Below, in pieces: positions 1-10,058 of a stretch of 50,928 nucleotides of DNA; within the stretch, counting starts at the first letter, position 1, and every line of letters starts with the position of its first letter. The position numbers and the translations under genes were made by a program. Source of the DNA: Curtobacterium luteum (GTDB taxonomy: Bacteria; Actinomycetota; Actinomycetes; Actinomycetales; Microbacteriaceae); assembly GCF_001475545.1 (NCBI RefSeq), contig NZ_LDQC01000037.1:1-50928 (forward strand), read 5' to 3'. Below the pieces are notes generated by a model that worked only from the letters and a program-made list of their open reading frames with translations, searched no databases and was not told the origin of the DNA.

Positions 1-64
1 GCCACGCGCCTCCAGTCCGGCGACGGCGGCAGCAGCCGCTCTTCCGGTCCGGGCGCCCGCTTCC
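1..64. other. Left edge, no gene recognised
   Basis: I see no convincing coding frame here. Bases 1-20 resemble the right arm (GCGCCTCC core) of the GC-rich palindromes found after several genes further in, so the window may begin inside such a hairpin whose left arm lies outside. The rest is plain GC-rich sequence. Confidence 0.35.
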
Positions 65-183
65 GTTCGCCGGATCGGGTCAGGACGCCGCGGCGCACTC
101 GGCCTGCCCGTTCGCCGGATCGGGTCAGGACGCCGCGGCGGATTCGTGACCCGCTCGTCGGATCGCGTCAGGACGCCGCGGCG
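65..183. repeat. 45-bp direct repeat, three copies, spanning the end of the MpaB-type gene
   Basis: A block of about 30 bp (GATCGGGTCAGGACGCCGCG core) starts at 65, 110 and 155, an exact 45-bp period. Copies 1 and 2 are identical over 31 bp; copy 3 has a few changes. Copy 3 overlaps the last codons and stop of the minus-strand gene ending at 168. Because 45 is a multiple of three, the copies outside the gene repeat its C-terminal peptide (ESAAAS or ECAAAS, then stop), which suggests duplication of the gene's own 3' end. Confidence 0.85.
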
Positions 184-1136
184 GACTCGGCCTGCCCAGA
201 GCCAGCGGATCGACCGCTCGACGCAGACGACCCCGCGGCCAACCGCGCGATGCGCCGCCTGGCCGCCGTCTCGGTGTCCGGTCGCCCGCCGAGGACCCCG
301 GTCATCCCGTCGATGACGAGCCCGGCCGCTCGACGCGACGGGAACTCCAGCGGCCCCACGGTCGGGACCCGGAGGTCGAGCATCTCCCGGTGCCGCGGGT
401 CGAGGGTCGACACCGCCCCCGCGAAGAGCGCCCGGTAGCCCGGTCGGAGCAGCTTCGCGAGCGGCGGGTCCTTGATGAAGCGGACGACCTCGTGCGTCCG
501 CGCTGTGGCGATCAGCTCGCCCCGCTCGAGGTAGCCGTCCATCTGCGTACGGAGCTCGGCCTCGGACTCCGGGGCGTCGGCGACACCCATGAGGTGCCCC
601 GCGGTCGCCCACTCGCGGACGTAGGCGTCCGCTCCACCGGGGATCGGCTCGCCCCAGGTCTGCGCGCTGCGGAGGAAGGCGTCGGTGAACGCGAGGTGCA
701 CCCAGCGCGCGAGATCCGGGTCGTTCGCCGCGTACGGCCGCGTCACCCCGTGGCCGTCGACGTACTCACCCCGGACCTTCTCGTGCAACCGGACGACCCA
801 GGCACTCGCGTGCTCCGCTGCGGCACGGTCGCCGTGCGAGACCGTGTAGATCCACCGGATGGTGCCCGCGAGCCGCCCGAACGGGTCCTCCCGGTAGCGC
901 GAGTGGTCGACGACCCCGGCGAGGGCACCCGGGTGGAGTGCCTGGACGAGGAGCGCCCGGACCCCGGCGAGCACGGTCTGCCGACCGCCGTGGACGCTCC
1001 ACGTCGCGGACCCCGGACCGAAGTACCCGGCGTCGGAACCCTGCTCGAGGGCGTCGATCCACTCGGGACGGCCGGGAGAGCCGCCGGTGAAGGTGTCGTC
1101 GAGTCGGGAGCGGAAGGCGTTCGAGAGCGAGGCCAT
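168..1136 (-). CDS. Oxygenase MpaB family protein (DUF2236)
   Basis: Predicted 322-aa soluble protein of the MpaB/DUF2236 family, related to rubber oxygenase Lcp and fungal MpaB; members that have been studied are heme-dependent oxygenases, but the substrate here is unknown. The N-terminal half carries family-like stretches: WSVHG followed by QALHPGALAGVVDHS (about residues 45-80) and the DPFGRL..T..WIYTVSHG region (about 84-102). The C-terminus (after about residue 295) is Ser/Ala/Gly-rich low complexity and ends in the 45-bp repeat, so it is probably not part of the fold. The ATG at 1136 has no clear Shine-Dalgarno. Divergent from the acyl-CoA ligase across 99 bp. Confidence 0.85.
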   Translation of the reverse strand: MASLSNAFRSRLDDTFTGGSPGRPEWIDALEQGSDAGYFGPGSATWSVHGGRQTVLAGVRALLVQALHPGALAGVVDHSRYREDPFGRLAGTIRWIYTVSHGDRAAAEHASAWVVRLHEKVRGEYVDGHGVTRPYAANDPDLARWVHLAFTDAFLRSAQTWGEPIPGGADAYVREWATAGHLMGVADAPESEAELRTQMDGYLERGELIATARTHEVVRFIKDPPLAKLLRPGYRALFAGAVSTLDPRHREMLDLRVPTVGPLEFPSRRAAGLVIDGMTGVLGGRPDTETAARRRIARLAAGSSASSGRSAGSGQAESAAAS

Positions 1137-1222
1137 GCCCCCATGTTCCGTCCGGCCCCTGACACTCCGCCGAGGACATCGACGCAGTGCGGTACTTCAC
1201 AGGCGCCCGATGTCCCGGCCGC

Positions 1223-1228
1223 TAGGTT
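1223..1228 (+). promoter_or_regulatory. -10 box of a probable leaderless promoter, acyl-CoA ligase
   Basis: TAGGTT followed by 7 nt and the GTG at 1236. Transcription should start at or within a base of the GTG, and no Shine-Dalgarno is present. This box fixes the ligase start. Confidence 0.7.
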
Positions 1229-1235
1229 GGACGGC

Positions 1236-2921
1236 GTGAGCATCGACACGCCTCGTCCCTGGCTTGCCTCGTACGCCCCGGGGGTCCCGCACGACATCGA
1301 CGAGCCCACCGGCTCCCTGTACGACCTGGTCGAGGAGTCCGCACGGCGGTTCCCGAAGCGTGTCGCCCTGGAGTTCTTCGGCCGGACGACGACCTACGCG
1401 GAACTCGAGGAGCAGGTGCTCCGCGCCGCGAACGGCCTCCGCAAGGCCGGGGTCACCGCGGGCGACCGGGTGGCGATCGTCCTGCCGAACTGCCCGCAGC
1501 ACGTCGTTGCGTTCTACGCCGCGCTCCGGCTCGGCGCGATCGTCGTCGAGCACAACCCGCTGTACACCCCGCGCGAGCTCCGGCACCAGTTCGAGGACCA
1601 CGGCGCGAAGGTCGCGATCGTGTGGGACAAGTCGGTCGCCACCGTGCAGGACTTCCCGGCCGACGTCGCGCTCGACACGATCGTCTCCGTCGACCTCACC
1701 CGTGCGATGCCCCGCAGCACGCGGCTGGCACTGTCGCTGCCGGTCGCGAAGGCCCGCGAGAGCCGCGCGAAGCTGACCACGAAGGTCCGCGGCACGACGA
1801 CGTGGGACGACCTCGTCGGGAACCGGAAGCTGTCGAAGCGTCACCCGCGCCCGGCGACGGACGCGATCGCGCTCATCCAGTACACGTCCGGGACCACGGG
1901 CACGCCGAAGGGGGCGGTGCTCACGCACGGCAACCTCATCGCCAACGCCGAGCAGGCCCGGGCGTGGGTCCCGCAGATCCGCCGCGGCGACAACACCGTC
2001 TACGCGGTCCTGCCGATGTTCCACGCCTACGGCCTCACGCTCTGCCTGACCTTCGCGATCAGCATGGCCTCGCGCCTGGTGCTCTTCCCGGCGTTCGACC
2101 CGGCCCTCGTGCTCAAGGCGATGCGGAAGCACCCGCCGACCTTCCTGCCGGCCGTGCCCCCGATCTACGCCCGGCTGCAGCACGCGGCGGACTCGGCGAA
2201 GGTCTCGCTCGAGGGCATCGAGATCGGCATCTCCGGAGCGATGCCGCTGTCGCAGGACGTCGTCGAGCCGTGGGAGGCCCGCACCGGCGGCTACCTCGTC
2301 GAGGGCTACGGGCTCTCCGAGTGCTCCCCCGTGCTCATGGCCAACCCGGTCTCGCCGGAGCGCCGTCTCGGGTCGATCGGCCTCCCGCTGTCCTCGACCG
2401 AGGCACGCGTGGCCGATCCCGACGACGCCACGAAGGTCCTCGGGACCGGCGAGGCCGGCGAGCTCCAGGTCCGTGGGCCGCAGGTGTTCCGGGGGTACTG
2501 GGGCAAGGCCGAGGCCACCGACGAGGTCTTCACCGCCGACGGCTGGTTCCGCACGGGCGACATCGTCGCGATCGACCCCGACGGCTACGTCCGGATCGTC
2601 GACCGCCTCAAGGAACTCATCATCACCGGCGGGTTCAACGTCTCACCGTCCGAGGTCGAGGACACCCTCATGCGCCACCCGAGCGTGCGCGAGGTCGCCG
2701 TGGTCGGCATCACCCAGGGCGGCAACGAACAGGTCGTCGCCGCCGTCGTCCCGACGGACCCGTCGTCGTTCGACGCGGACGCGCTCCGTGTGTGGTCGCG
2801 CGAGCACCTCACCCCGTACAAGGTGCCGCGGCGCATCGTCGTGGTCGAGGACCTGCCACGCTCGATGATCGGCAAGGTGCTGCGCCGCAAGGTGCGCGAC
2901 CAGATCACGGGCGGTTCCTGA
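1236..2921 (+). CDS. Long-chain fatty-acid--CoA ligase (AMP-binding family)
   Basis: 561-aa member of the ANL adenylating superfamily, predicted to activate a fatty or other carboxylic acid with ATP and then form the CoA thioester. The P-loop YTSGTTGTPKGA (about residues 212-223) is intact. Also present are the GYGLSE region, the GWFRTGD adenylate-binding motif, the DRLKELIITGGFNVSP hinge and a C-terminal PRSMIGKVLRR segment carrying the catalytic lysine. Length is normal for FadD-type enzymes. The frame stays open far upstream, but GTG 1236 is chosen because homology begins there and a -10 box sits 7 nt before it. It is followed by a palindromic terminator. Chain-length preference cannot be read from sequence. 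Confidence 0.9.
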   Translation: MSIDTPRPWLASYAPGVPHDIDEPTGSLYDLVEESARRFPKRVALEFFGRTTTYAELEEQVLRAANGLRKAGVTAGDRVAIVLPNCPQHVVAFYAALRLGAIVVEHNPLYTPRELRHQFEDHGAKVAIVWDKSVATVQDFPADVALDTIVSVDLTRAMPRSTRLALSLPVAKARESRAKLTTKVRGTTTWDDLVGNRKLSKRHPRPATDAIALIQYTSGTTGTPKGAVLTHGNLIANAEQARAWVPQIRRGDNTVYAVLPMFHAYGLTLCLTFAISMASRLVLFPAFDPALVLKAMRKHPPTFLPAVPPIYARLQHAADSAKVSLEGIEIGISGAMPLSQDVVEPWEARTGGYLVEGYGLSECSPVLMANPVSPERRLGSIGLPLSSTEARVADPDDATKVLGTGEAGELQVRGPQVFRGYWGKAEATDEVFTADGWFRTGDIVAIDPDGYVRIVDRLKELIITGGFNVSPSEVEDTLMRHPSVREVAVVGITQGGNEQVVAAVVPTDPSSFDADALRVWSREHLTPYKVPRRIVVVEDLPRSMIGKVLRRKVRDQITGGS

Positions 2922-2936
2922 CGCGACCTGCACGAC

Positions 2937-2978
2937 GGCCGGCAGGCTCGTGGCGGCGCCGCCACGAGCCTCCCGGCC
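2937..2978. terminator. 42-bp GC palindrome between convergent genes
   Basis: Two 21-nt arms meet with no loop at GGCGGC|GCCGCC and differ at a single position; the right arm contains the GCCTCCCGG core shared with other palindromes in the window. It lies 15 nt after the acyl-CoA ligase stop and 107 nt past the end of the convergent permease, so it may serve both. There is no T-tract, as is usual for actinobacterial hairpins. Confidence 0.75.
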
Positions 2979-3085
2979 GGTGATCGGAGCCGTCCGACGG
3001 CGCAGCTTGGTGCCGCCCTCGGGTCGCCCGCGCCGGACGCCTCGCCTCGCCCGCACCGGACGCCTCGCCCGCACCGTCCGCGGTG

Positions 3086-5044
3086 TCAGGACACGTGGAC
3101 GCTCGGTCGGCGGTGGACGTCCGGCTCCGCCTCGCGCAGCACCTCGCGCGTCACCGGGGCGACGTCGCCGACGCCGGTGAACACGAAGCGCAGCGCGTTC
3201 TGGATAGGGCTGCCCTCGTTCCACTCGAAGTAGATGCTCGGGACGACCCCTGCGAGGTCACGGATCGCGAGCAGCGTCGACGCGATGGTGTTCGGCACGT
3301 TGCCGGAACGGACCCGCAGGACCCGGTGGCCGTGCACGACGTGACCCTCGACGACGAGGTCCTCCTCGAAGTCCGACGAGTCCGCCGGCAGGACCTCGAG
3401 GAACATCGTCGGGACGCGCGCCGGGATGCCCGAGTCGCGTCGTTCCTCCCGTCCCTTCGACCGGTACGCCTCGGCGGTGCCCGCTCCCGGCTCGTTCGCG
3501 ATGATGCAGACCGAGCTGAACTGGTCGGCGTCGGCCTCGACGAACTGCCGGGCGACGGCGTCGAGCTCGATCGACGAGGCCCGGAGCTCGAAGGACCGCC
3601 GCACGCGCGAGATCAGCGAGACGACCACGATCGCGATGATGAACACCGCGGCGATCCGGACGCCGTCCGGGCGCTCGATCACGTTCGCGACCGTCGTGTA
3701 GACGAACACCACGGTGATGATGCCGAAGCCGACCGTGCGCTTCTTCTGTCCCTTGCGCCGGGCCGAGAGGGTCACCGCCACCGCAGCACTCGTGATGAGC
3801 ACGAGCACGCCGGTGGCGTACGCACCGCCCTGCGCGTCGACGTTCGCGTCGAAGAGGATCGTGATCGCGAAGGCGATGAGCGTGAAGATGACGACGAGCG
3901 GTCGGGTCGCGCGGGCCCACTGCGGCGCCATGCCGTAGCGCGGCAGGAAGCGGGGCACGAGGTTGAGCAGCCCGGCCATCGCGCTCGCGCCCGCGAACCA
4001 GAGGATCGCGACGGTCGAGAAGTCGTAGATCGACCCGAAGACGCCACCGAGGTACTCGTGCGCGAGGTACGCCAGCGCACGGCCGTTCGCCTGCCCGCCG
4101 GCCTGGAACTCGCGCTGCGGGATGAGGAACGTCGTGACGATCGACGAGGTGATGAGGAAGCTGCTCATGATGATCGCCGCCGTGGTGAGCAGTCGCTTCG
4201 TCCCGCGGATCCGACCCTCGGGCCGGGGCGACCCCGCGTCGGACGCGTCGCCGCGCACCTGGGGCATCACCGCGACACCGGTCTCGAAGCCGGAGAGGCC
4301 GAGCGCGAGCTTCGGGAACACCACGAGCGCGATGCCGATCATGACGAGCGGATTGCTGTGCTGGGCGGTCAGGCCGCTCCACCAGTCGCTCGCCACGATC
4401 GGGTTCTCGAACACGTGCGCGAGCGCCACCACGACGACCACCGCGTTGAGCGTGAGGTACACGGCGACGAGCCCGACCGCGATGCCGATGGCCTCACGGA
4501 AGCCGCGGAGGAACACCACGCCGAGCAGGAGCAGGAGCGCGAGGGTCAGCGGCACCGGGATCTCGGTGAACCAGTGCGGGGTGAAGGGGTTCTCGGCGAT
4601 GTGCGCGGTGGCGTCGGCGGCCGAGAGCGTCATCGTGATCATGAAGTCCGTGACGGCGAACCCGAGCAGGACGAGCACGAAGAGCTTGCCTGCCCACCAC
4701 GGCAGGAGCTTCTCGAGCATCATGATCGACCCGGCGCCCTTGAAGCTGTCCTGTGCCACCCGGCGGTAGACCGGCAGCGCGCCGAACAGGGTCACGAGCA
4801 CCAGGACGATCGTCGCGATGGGCGAGAGCAGCCCGGCGGCGAGCGCGGCGATCGCCGGCTGGTAGCCCAGCGTGGAGAAGTAGTCGACGCCCGTCAGGCA
4901 CATGACGCGCCACCACGAGTGGGTCTTCTCGACCTCGACCTGGTGGGGGCCCTGGTGCGAGGCACCGCGGTCGGTGCCCTCGAGCATCCAGCGCTTGAGA
5001 CGGCTTCGACGCTCGGGCAGGCGTCGGGGTTCGGTCGCGGTCAC
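3086..5044 (-). CDS. APC-superfamily permease
   Basis: 652-aa membrane protein with an N-terminal cytoplasmic stretch (residues 1-45), about 12 hydrophobic segments (roughly 48-465) and a C-terminal cytoplasmic domain of about 170 residues. The first membrane segment carries [18 protein letters not shown], a glycine-rich unwound helix typical of amino acid-polyamine-organocation transporters. Soluble C-terminal domains also occur in KUP/KimA-type potassium importers, so either an amino acid or K+ is possible; I cannot decide. The start GTG at 5044 is 6 nt after a TAGCAT box and lacks a Shine-Dalgarno, implying a leaderless mRNA. It appears monocistronic. Confidence 0.75.
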   Translation of the reverse strand: MTATEPRRLPERRSRLKRWMLEGTDRGASHQGPHQVEVEKTHSWWRVMCLTGVDYFSTLGYQPAIAALAAGLLSPIATIVLVLVTLFGALPVYRRVAQDSFKGAGSIMMLEKLLPWWAGKLFVLVLLGFAVTDFMITMTLSAADATAHIAENPFTPHWFTEIPVPLTLALLLLLGVVFLRGFREAIGIAVGLVAVYLTLNAVVVVVALAHVFENPIVASDWWSGLTAQHSNPLVMIGIALVVFPKLALGLSGFETGVAVMPQVRGDASDAGSPRPEGRIRGTKRLLTTAAIIMSSFLITSSIVTTFLIPQREFQAGGQANGRALAYLAHEYLGGVFGSIYDFSTVAILWFAGASAMAGLLNLVPRFLPRYGMAPQWARATRPLVVIFTLIAFAITILFDANVDAQGGAYATGVLVLITSAAVAVTLSARRKGQKKRTVGFGIITVVFVYTTVANVIERPDGVRIAAVFIIAIVVVSLISRVRRSFELRASSIELDAVARQFVEADADQFSSVCIIANEPGAGTAEAYRSKGREERRDSGIPARVPTMFLEVLPADSSDFEEDLVVEGHVVHGHRVLRVRSGNVPNTIASTLLAIRDLAGVVPSIYFEWNEGSPIQNALRFVFTGVGDVAPVTREVLREAEPDVHRRPSVHVS

Positions 5045-5050
5045 GGGACG

Positions 5051-5056
5051 ATGCTA
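5051..5056 (-). promoter_or_regulatory. -10 box of a probable leaderless promoter, APC permease
   Basis: On the minus strand TAGCAT (5056 to 5051) is followed by 6 nt and the GTG at 5044. Confidence 0.65.
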
Positions 5057-5096
5057 AGCGGTCGCGGAGTCCCCACAGTGCACCCTGTCGCGCTCC

Positions 5097-5941
5097 TCAC
5101 TTCGCGCTGATGCGGGTGTACTTGTTGACGGCCCACGGCACGAACACCACGAGCATCAGCGCGATGCCGATGAGCACGGTGACGACGGGGTGCTGCATGG
5201 TCCAGATGTCGGGTACCGGTGCCGACCCGACGTTGCCGAAGAGCTCACGGGCGGCCTGCACGAGGGAGGACACCGGGTTCCACTCCGCGAACACCCGCAG
5301 CACGAGCGGCAGCGTGTCGCTCGGCACGAACGCGTTCGAGATGAACGTCAGCGGGAACAGGATCATGAACGAGGCGTTGTTGATCACCTCCGGCGTCTTG
5401 ACGCTCATCCCGAGCAGCGCCATCACCCAGCTGAACGCGTAGCTGAACAGCAGGAGGAGCGCGATGCCGGCGAGGAACTCCGGTGGCGAGGAGTTCACCC
5501 GCCATCCCACGGCGAGCCCGGTGAGCATCATGATCACCATCGAGATGCCGTTGAGGACGAGGTCGGAGTTCGTGCGTCCGATGAGCACCGCGGAGGCCGA
5601 CATGGGCAGCGTCCGGAAGCGGTCGATCAGCCCTTCCTTGAGGTCCTGCGCCATCGCCGACCCCGAGAAGGTCGCGCCGAACACGACGGTCTGCGCGAAG
5701 ATCCCCGCCATCAAGAACTGGGTGTAGTCCGTGCCCTCGACGTCGATCGCACCGCCGTAGACCTGGCTGAAGAGCAGCACGAACATGATCGGCTGCAGCA
5801 CCGCGAACACGAGCATGTCCGGCGACCGCTTGATCTTGGTGACGTTCCGCTTCGTGATGGTCCAGCCGTCCTCGAACCAGACGGCGACCGGCGATGTGAT
5901 CGCGACGGGGAGCGCCCGACCCGGCGCCGTGACGGTGGCGG

Positions 5942-5945
<4 letters not shown>
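5097..5945 (-). CDS. ABC-2 type permease, DrrB-like
   Basis: 282-aa permease of a multidrug or lipid ABC exporter. It has a short cytoplasmic N-terminus, then about six membrane segments, with the ABC-2 pattern QPIMFVLLFSQVYG (around residues 50-65) and the ERFRTLPMS-like cytoplasmic loop seen here as DRFRTLPMSASAV (about 110-123), typical of daunorubicin-exporter DrrB homologues. Its ATG overlaps the stop of the upstream ATPase by 4 bp, so the two are translationally coupled and should form one exporter. The substrate is unknown. Confidence 0.88.
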
Positions 5946-6973
<1,028 letters not shown>

Positions 6974-6995
6974 GTCGCTCCTCGGTCGAGCATGG

Positions 6996-7001
6996 AGAAT
7001 A
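6996..7001 (-). promoter_or_regulatory. Probable -10 box of the DrrAB-like operon
   Basis: TATTCT on the minus strand (7001 to 6996), upstream of a GAGGAG ribosome site and the ATG at 6973. No clear -35 at 17 bp. Confidence 0.45.
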
Positions 7002-7061
7002 CCAGTGTGTCAGCGGGTGACCGGACGCCTGTGGACGACCGTTGCCGACCGGTCCGCGTGC

Positions 7062-7784
7062 TCAGATGTCGAAGTCACCACCGAAGTCGCCACCGAAGTC
7101 GCCGCCCCAGTCGGAGCCGCCGTCGGCAGACGCTTCGTCGTACCCGCCACCAGTGTCCCCCGAACCGCCGTCATCCGCAGCGTCGGTACCGCCGTCGAAC
7201 GATCCGGGGTCCGGCAGGAAGGCGCTCATGATCGCTGAGCCGATGACGTAGCCCGCGACCGTGCCGAGGATCGACGCACCGACCATGCGACCGAACGACG
7301 GCCCCTGGCGTCCGCCGAACGCACCGCCGCCGCCCATACCGCCCAGCGAGCGCTCCATGAACCCCGGCTGCCGGATCTCGGACCGCGTCGCCGCCTGGGC
7401 GAGGGACCGCGGGTCGTCGCCGCGCGGGGCCTCACCCGCGGGGGCGCTGCGGGTGAACTCGTCGTAGACCATGCGCCGCTGCTCGGGTGTCAGGGTCGCG
7501 AAGGCCTCGGCGTGCACCTCCTCGATGCGCTCCGGCGGCGCGGTGCGGAGCAGGTACCGGTAGCGCTCGACGGCGCGTTCGTCCTCGGCCGACCCGGTCT
7601 GCGCCGTCGGTCCACCCGCGGGGGCGCCTGCGGGTGAACCGGATCCCCACTGCGGCGTTCCGGACGGCACCTGGTACGACTGCTGCCCGTAGCGGTAGCC
7701 CTGCTGCTGCTGCTGGGGCTGTCCCCACTGGTTCTGGTCCTGCGGGCGCTCGGGGCGGCCGAGCAGTCGATCGAGGAAACCCAT
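7062..7784 (-). CDS. Hypothetical protein with Gln-rich N-terminus and Gly/Asp tail
   Basis: 240 aa, function not recognised. Residues 1-70 are Gln/Gly/Pro-rich and probably disordered. Residues 70-120 form a compact segment (RYRYLLRTAPPERIEEVH then LTPEQRRMVYDEFTR) that looks like a small helical domain. Residues 150-190 contain a Gly-rich hydrophobic stretch (GASILGTVAGYVIGSAIMSAF) able to span a membrane. The C-terminus is acidic and glycine-rich and ends in three GGDF repeats. Similar actinobacterial proteins are often labelled cation-transporting ATPase, for which I see no support. A GAAGGAG ribosome site precedes the ATG. Confidence 0.7.
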   Translation of the reverse strand: MGFLDRLLGRPERPQDQNQWGQPQQQQQGYRYGQQSYQVPSGTPQWGSGSPAGAPAGGPTAQTGSAEDERAVERYRYLLRTAPPERIEEVHAEAFATLTPEQRRMVYDEFTRSAPAGEAPRGDDPRSLAQAATRSEIRQPGFMERSLGGMGGGGAFGGRQGPSFGRMVGASILGTVAGYVIGSAIMSAFLPDPGSFDGGTDAADDGGSGDTGGGYDEASADGGSDWGGDFGGDFGGDFDI

Positions 7785-7866
7785 GGTCCGTGCTCCTTCG
7801 GGAGGTCGGTGCGGTGCTGGGATGCCGAGCCTACGAGCGACGAACGGCCGCTCCCTGTACGCCGAC

Positions 7867-9480
7867 TCAGAGAACGCCGAGCGCCGACGACCACACCGCG
7901 TGCAGCTCGTCGGCGGCGCCTGGGTGGGCGACGAGGAACGGCTCGCCGAGCGGCGGGAAGCCCTCGACGGGACCGCTGCGTGTCAGCACCACGCCGCCGG
8001 CCTCGTGCACGAGCAGCACCGCGGCGCCGTGGTCCACCGGGTCGAAGGCGGACACGCAGCCGCCGATGCCCCGTCCGGCCGCGACCTGCGCGATCGTCAG
8101 CGTGCCGGAGCCGAGCACCCGGAGCGTGCACGACCGGTCCGCGAGGGCGTCGAGGAACCTCCCGAACCCGGGCCACGGCCGGTGCCCGTCGAGCTCGGTG
8201 CCGACGACCGCGCCGGCGAGCGGACGAGGGTCGTCGTCCAGCCGCAGGGGTCGGTTGCGCACGACCGCTCCTCGACCCCGCCGAGCCTCGAGGACCTCGC
8301 CCCGCCACGGGTCCGCCACGACACCGACGACCGGGTGACCACCACGGGTCAGGCACAGCGACATCGACGTCCACGGGACGCCGTTCGCGAGGTTCGTGGT
8401 GCCGTCCACGGGGTCGAGGTACCAGCGGTGCCGGTCCCCCGGCGCGTCGCCGTACTCCTCGCCCGTGAAGCCGTGGGTCGGGAAGGCCGCACGGACCCGC
8501 CCACGGACGTGCTGCTCGACCAGACGGTCCACGTCCGTGACGAGGTCGGCGGGGTGCGCCTTCGTCGCGACCTGCCCGACCGGGTGCTCGCGGGTGAAGG
8601 CGATCACCTCGTGCGCGATGCGGTGCGCGAGTGCCTGCGCCCGTGCGGCGACCTCGGCCTCGGTGGGCTCGTGGGCGGACGTCGGCCACCCGTCCCGCTC
8701 GGCCGCCGCGAACGCCGCGTGCAGGGTCGTGAGGTCGTCGGTCGTGACGAGGTCGGCCCCGGTCCGGGCTGCCCAGAGCGCCGGCTCCGGGTCGTCGACG
8801 GTCCGCACCGACACCAGCAGGCCGAGCCGGTGTGCAGCCGCCACGGTGCGGGGCGTGAGGAACGCGACGTCGAGGTCGAGCGTCGACGGGGCGGCCCCGC
8901 TGTCCACACCGGCCCCGGCACCGGCACCGGAACCGGCACCGGCACCGGCCAGATCACCCGCGGTCGGCGGCTGCAGCGACTCCCACGCGAGCCACGTGTC
9001 CGCGTCCGGCAGGACCGCCCGGACGGCGCGGAGGGCGTCCGGGGTCCCACGCCACGCCACCGACACGTCGGCCGACGACGACGAGACCGCGTCCGCTGCG
9101 ACCTCGGCGTCCGCAACCGAACGGCACGTGACCACGAGCGAGGACCGGCAGCCGTCGAGCCGCTCCAGGACGTCGTCGAGCCGCGGGATGCGGTCGAGCC
9201 CGTTGCCGAGTCGGGCGACCTCGCACCACGGCACCTCGTCGACTCGGCGGGCGTCGCCCCACAGTCGTCCGAGGGTCTCGTCGCGGAGCAGCACGGCGAC
9301 ACCGTCGGACGTCCGCCGGACGTCGACCTCGACCGCCTCCGCGCCGAGCGCCTCCGCGACGGCGACAGCGGGCATCGTGTTCTCCCGGCGGACCCGCGGC
9401 GCGCCGCCCCGGGCGATCAGTGAAGGTCGCCCCACCGGTCGCACGTGCCGCGTGGTCGGTGCGTGGTCGAGCGTCGTCAT
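7867..9480 (-). CDS. GDPD-like domain fused to inositol monophosphatase family domain
   Basis: 537 aa in two parts. Residues about 18-260 resemble a glycerophosphodiester phosphodiesterase barrel: IARGG, then RRENT (31-35), EVDV (51-54) and SDGVAVLLRD (58-67). Both catalytic histidines of the family (HRG and HD) read Arg (24 and 66), so hydrolysis is doubtful. Residues about 275-535 are an inositol monophosphatase with the metal ligands present: EE (341-342), DPVDGTTN (356-363) and a late FDPVDHGAA motif. This half should be an active Mg2+-dependent phosphomonoesterase. A low-complexity Gly/Ala run (about 178-192) lies inside the first domain. No frameshift separates the halves. Confidence 0.85.
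   Translation of the reverse strand: MTTLDHAPTTRHVRPVGRPSLIARGGAPRVRRENTMPAVAVAEALGAEAVEVDVRRTSDGVAVLLRDETLGRLWGDARRVDEVPWCEVARLGNGLDRIPRLDDVLERLDGCRSSLVVTCRSVADAEVAADAVSSSSADVSVAWRGTPDALRAVRAVLPDADTWLAWESLQPPTAGDLAGAGAGSGAGAGAGVDSGAAPSTLDLDVAFLTPRTVAAAHRLGLLVSVRTVDDPEPALWAARTGADLVTTDDLTTLHAAFAAAERDGWPTSAHEPTEAEVAARAQALAHRIAHEVIAFTREHPVGQVATKAHPADLVTDVDRLVEQHVRGRVRAAFPTHGFTGEEYGDAPGDRHRWYLDPVDGTTNLANGVPWTSMSLCLTRGGHPVVGVVADPWRGEVLEARRGRGAVVRNRPLRLDDDPRPLAGAVVGTELDGHRPWPGFGRFLDALADRSCTLRVLGSGTLTIAQVAAGRGIGGCVSAFDPVDHGAAVLLVHEAGGVVLTRSGPVEGFPPLGEPFLVAHPGAADELHAVWSSALGVL
8909..8950. repeat. CCGGCA-type hexamer repeat inside the GDPD-IMPase gene
   Basis: About seven near-identical hexamers (CCGGCA, CCGGCC, CCGGAA). 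On the minus strand they encode the Gly/Ala run in the first domain. The hexamer keeps the reading frame, so copy number may vary without breaking the gene. Confidence 0.75.
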
Positions 9481-9539
9481 CCCGGCATCGTGCCGCCGCC
9501 CGGCGAATGGCCGGTGACGCTCCGGTGAACGCCGCCCGT

Positions 9540-9627
9540 CAGTGCGCCGGCGCCCGACCGTCAGCGCACCGGCGCCCGACCGTCGATGGGCCGGCGCCCG
9601 ACCGTCAGCGCACCGGCGCCTCGACCG
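9540..9627. repeat. 22-bp direct repeat, four copies, across the stop of the DUF3054 gene
   Basis: Units at 9540-9561, 9562-9583, 9584-9605 and 9606-9627 share CCGGCGCCCGACCG. The fourth unit covers the last codons and stop of the DUF3054 gene. Since 22 is not a multiple of three, the array cannot encode a repeated peptide. Confidence 0.85.
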
Positions 9628-10015
9628 AGCGCCGCTCCCGTCGGGCGACGAGCGGACCCGCGACGAGACGCCACCCCAGCAGGAACACCGCGAGCACGAT
9701 GGTCGCCACGATCACGAACGACACCGGCAGCGGGTTCCCGTCCACGACCCCCTGCCCCGTCGCCACGCGGATCGCCATCCCGATGAACACGGTCAGGATC
9801 CACACGACGACCCCGGTCGGCCAGAGGCGCAGCGGCCGACCCCACGCACCACTGGAGACGTACCCGATCGCCCAGCCGGCGAGGAACGGGTACGCGGTGG
9901 TCCAGAGGCCGAGCGGGGAGAACGCCTCGGCGTGCGACGACCGTCCGATCGCGGCGAAGGCGACGATGAGGACGATGTCGACGACGGCTGCGAGCCAGCC
10001 CCAGGTACGAGTCAC
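9605..10015 (-). CDS. DUF3054 family membrane protein
   Basis: 136-aa small integral membrane protein with about four hydrophobic segments: WGWLAAVVDIVLIVAFAAIG (4-23), the PFLAGWAIGY region, GVVVWILTVFIGMAIR and a final SFVIVATIVLAVFLLGWR. It matches the layout of DUF3054, a widespread actinobacterial family of unknown function, including the conserved GRSSH after the first segment and LWTTAYPFLAGW. The GTG at 10015 is chosen because homology begins at TRTWGWLAA and a GGGAGAA ribosome site precedes it. Confidence 0.85.
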   Translation of the reverse strand: MTRTWGWLAAVVDIVLIVAFAAIGRSSHAEAFSPLGLWTTAYPFLAGWAIGYVSSGAWGRPLRLWPTGVVVWILTVFIGMAIRVATGQGVVDGNPLPVSFVIVATIVLAVFLLGWRLVAGPLVARRERRSVEAPVR

Positions 10016-10058
10016 GCCACCATTCTCCCGCCCCGCGGGGGCGGCCCGGACGCAGCGG

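Noticed and set aside
390..1235. Upstream in-frame extension of the acyl-CoA ligase by about 280 codons
   Set aside because: The region is antisense to the MpaB-type gene and lacks homology; a -10 box sits 7 nt before GTG 1236.
3083..5110. Long plus-strand open frame (about 675 codons) opposite the APC permease
   Set aside because: Its protein is dominated by Arg, His, Asp and Glu with no domain, typical of the antisense frame of a GC-rich gene; the minus-strand frame encodes a clear membrane transporter.
7867..9480. Reading the GDPD-IMPase gene as two genes joined by a sequencing error
   Set aside because: The frame is continuous with a linker rich in helix-forming residues (about 255-290) and no start signal precedes the phosphatase part.
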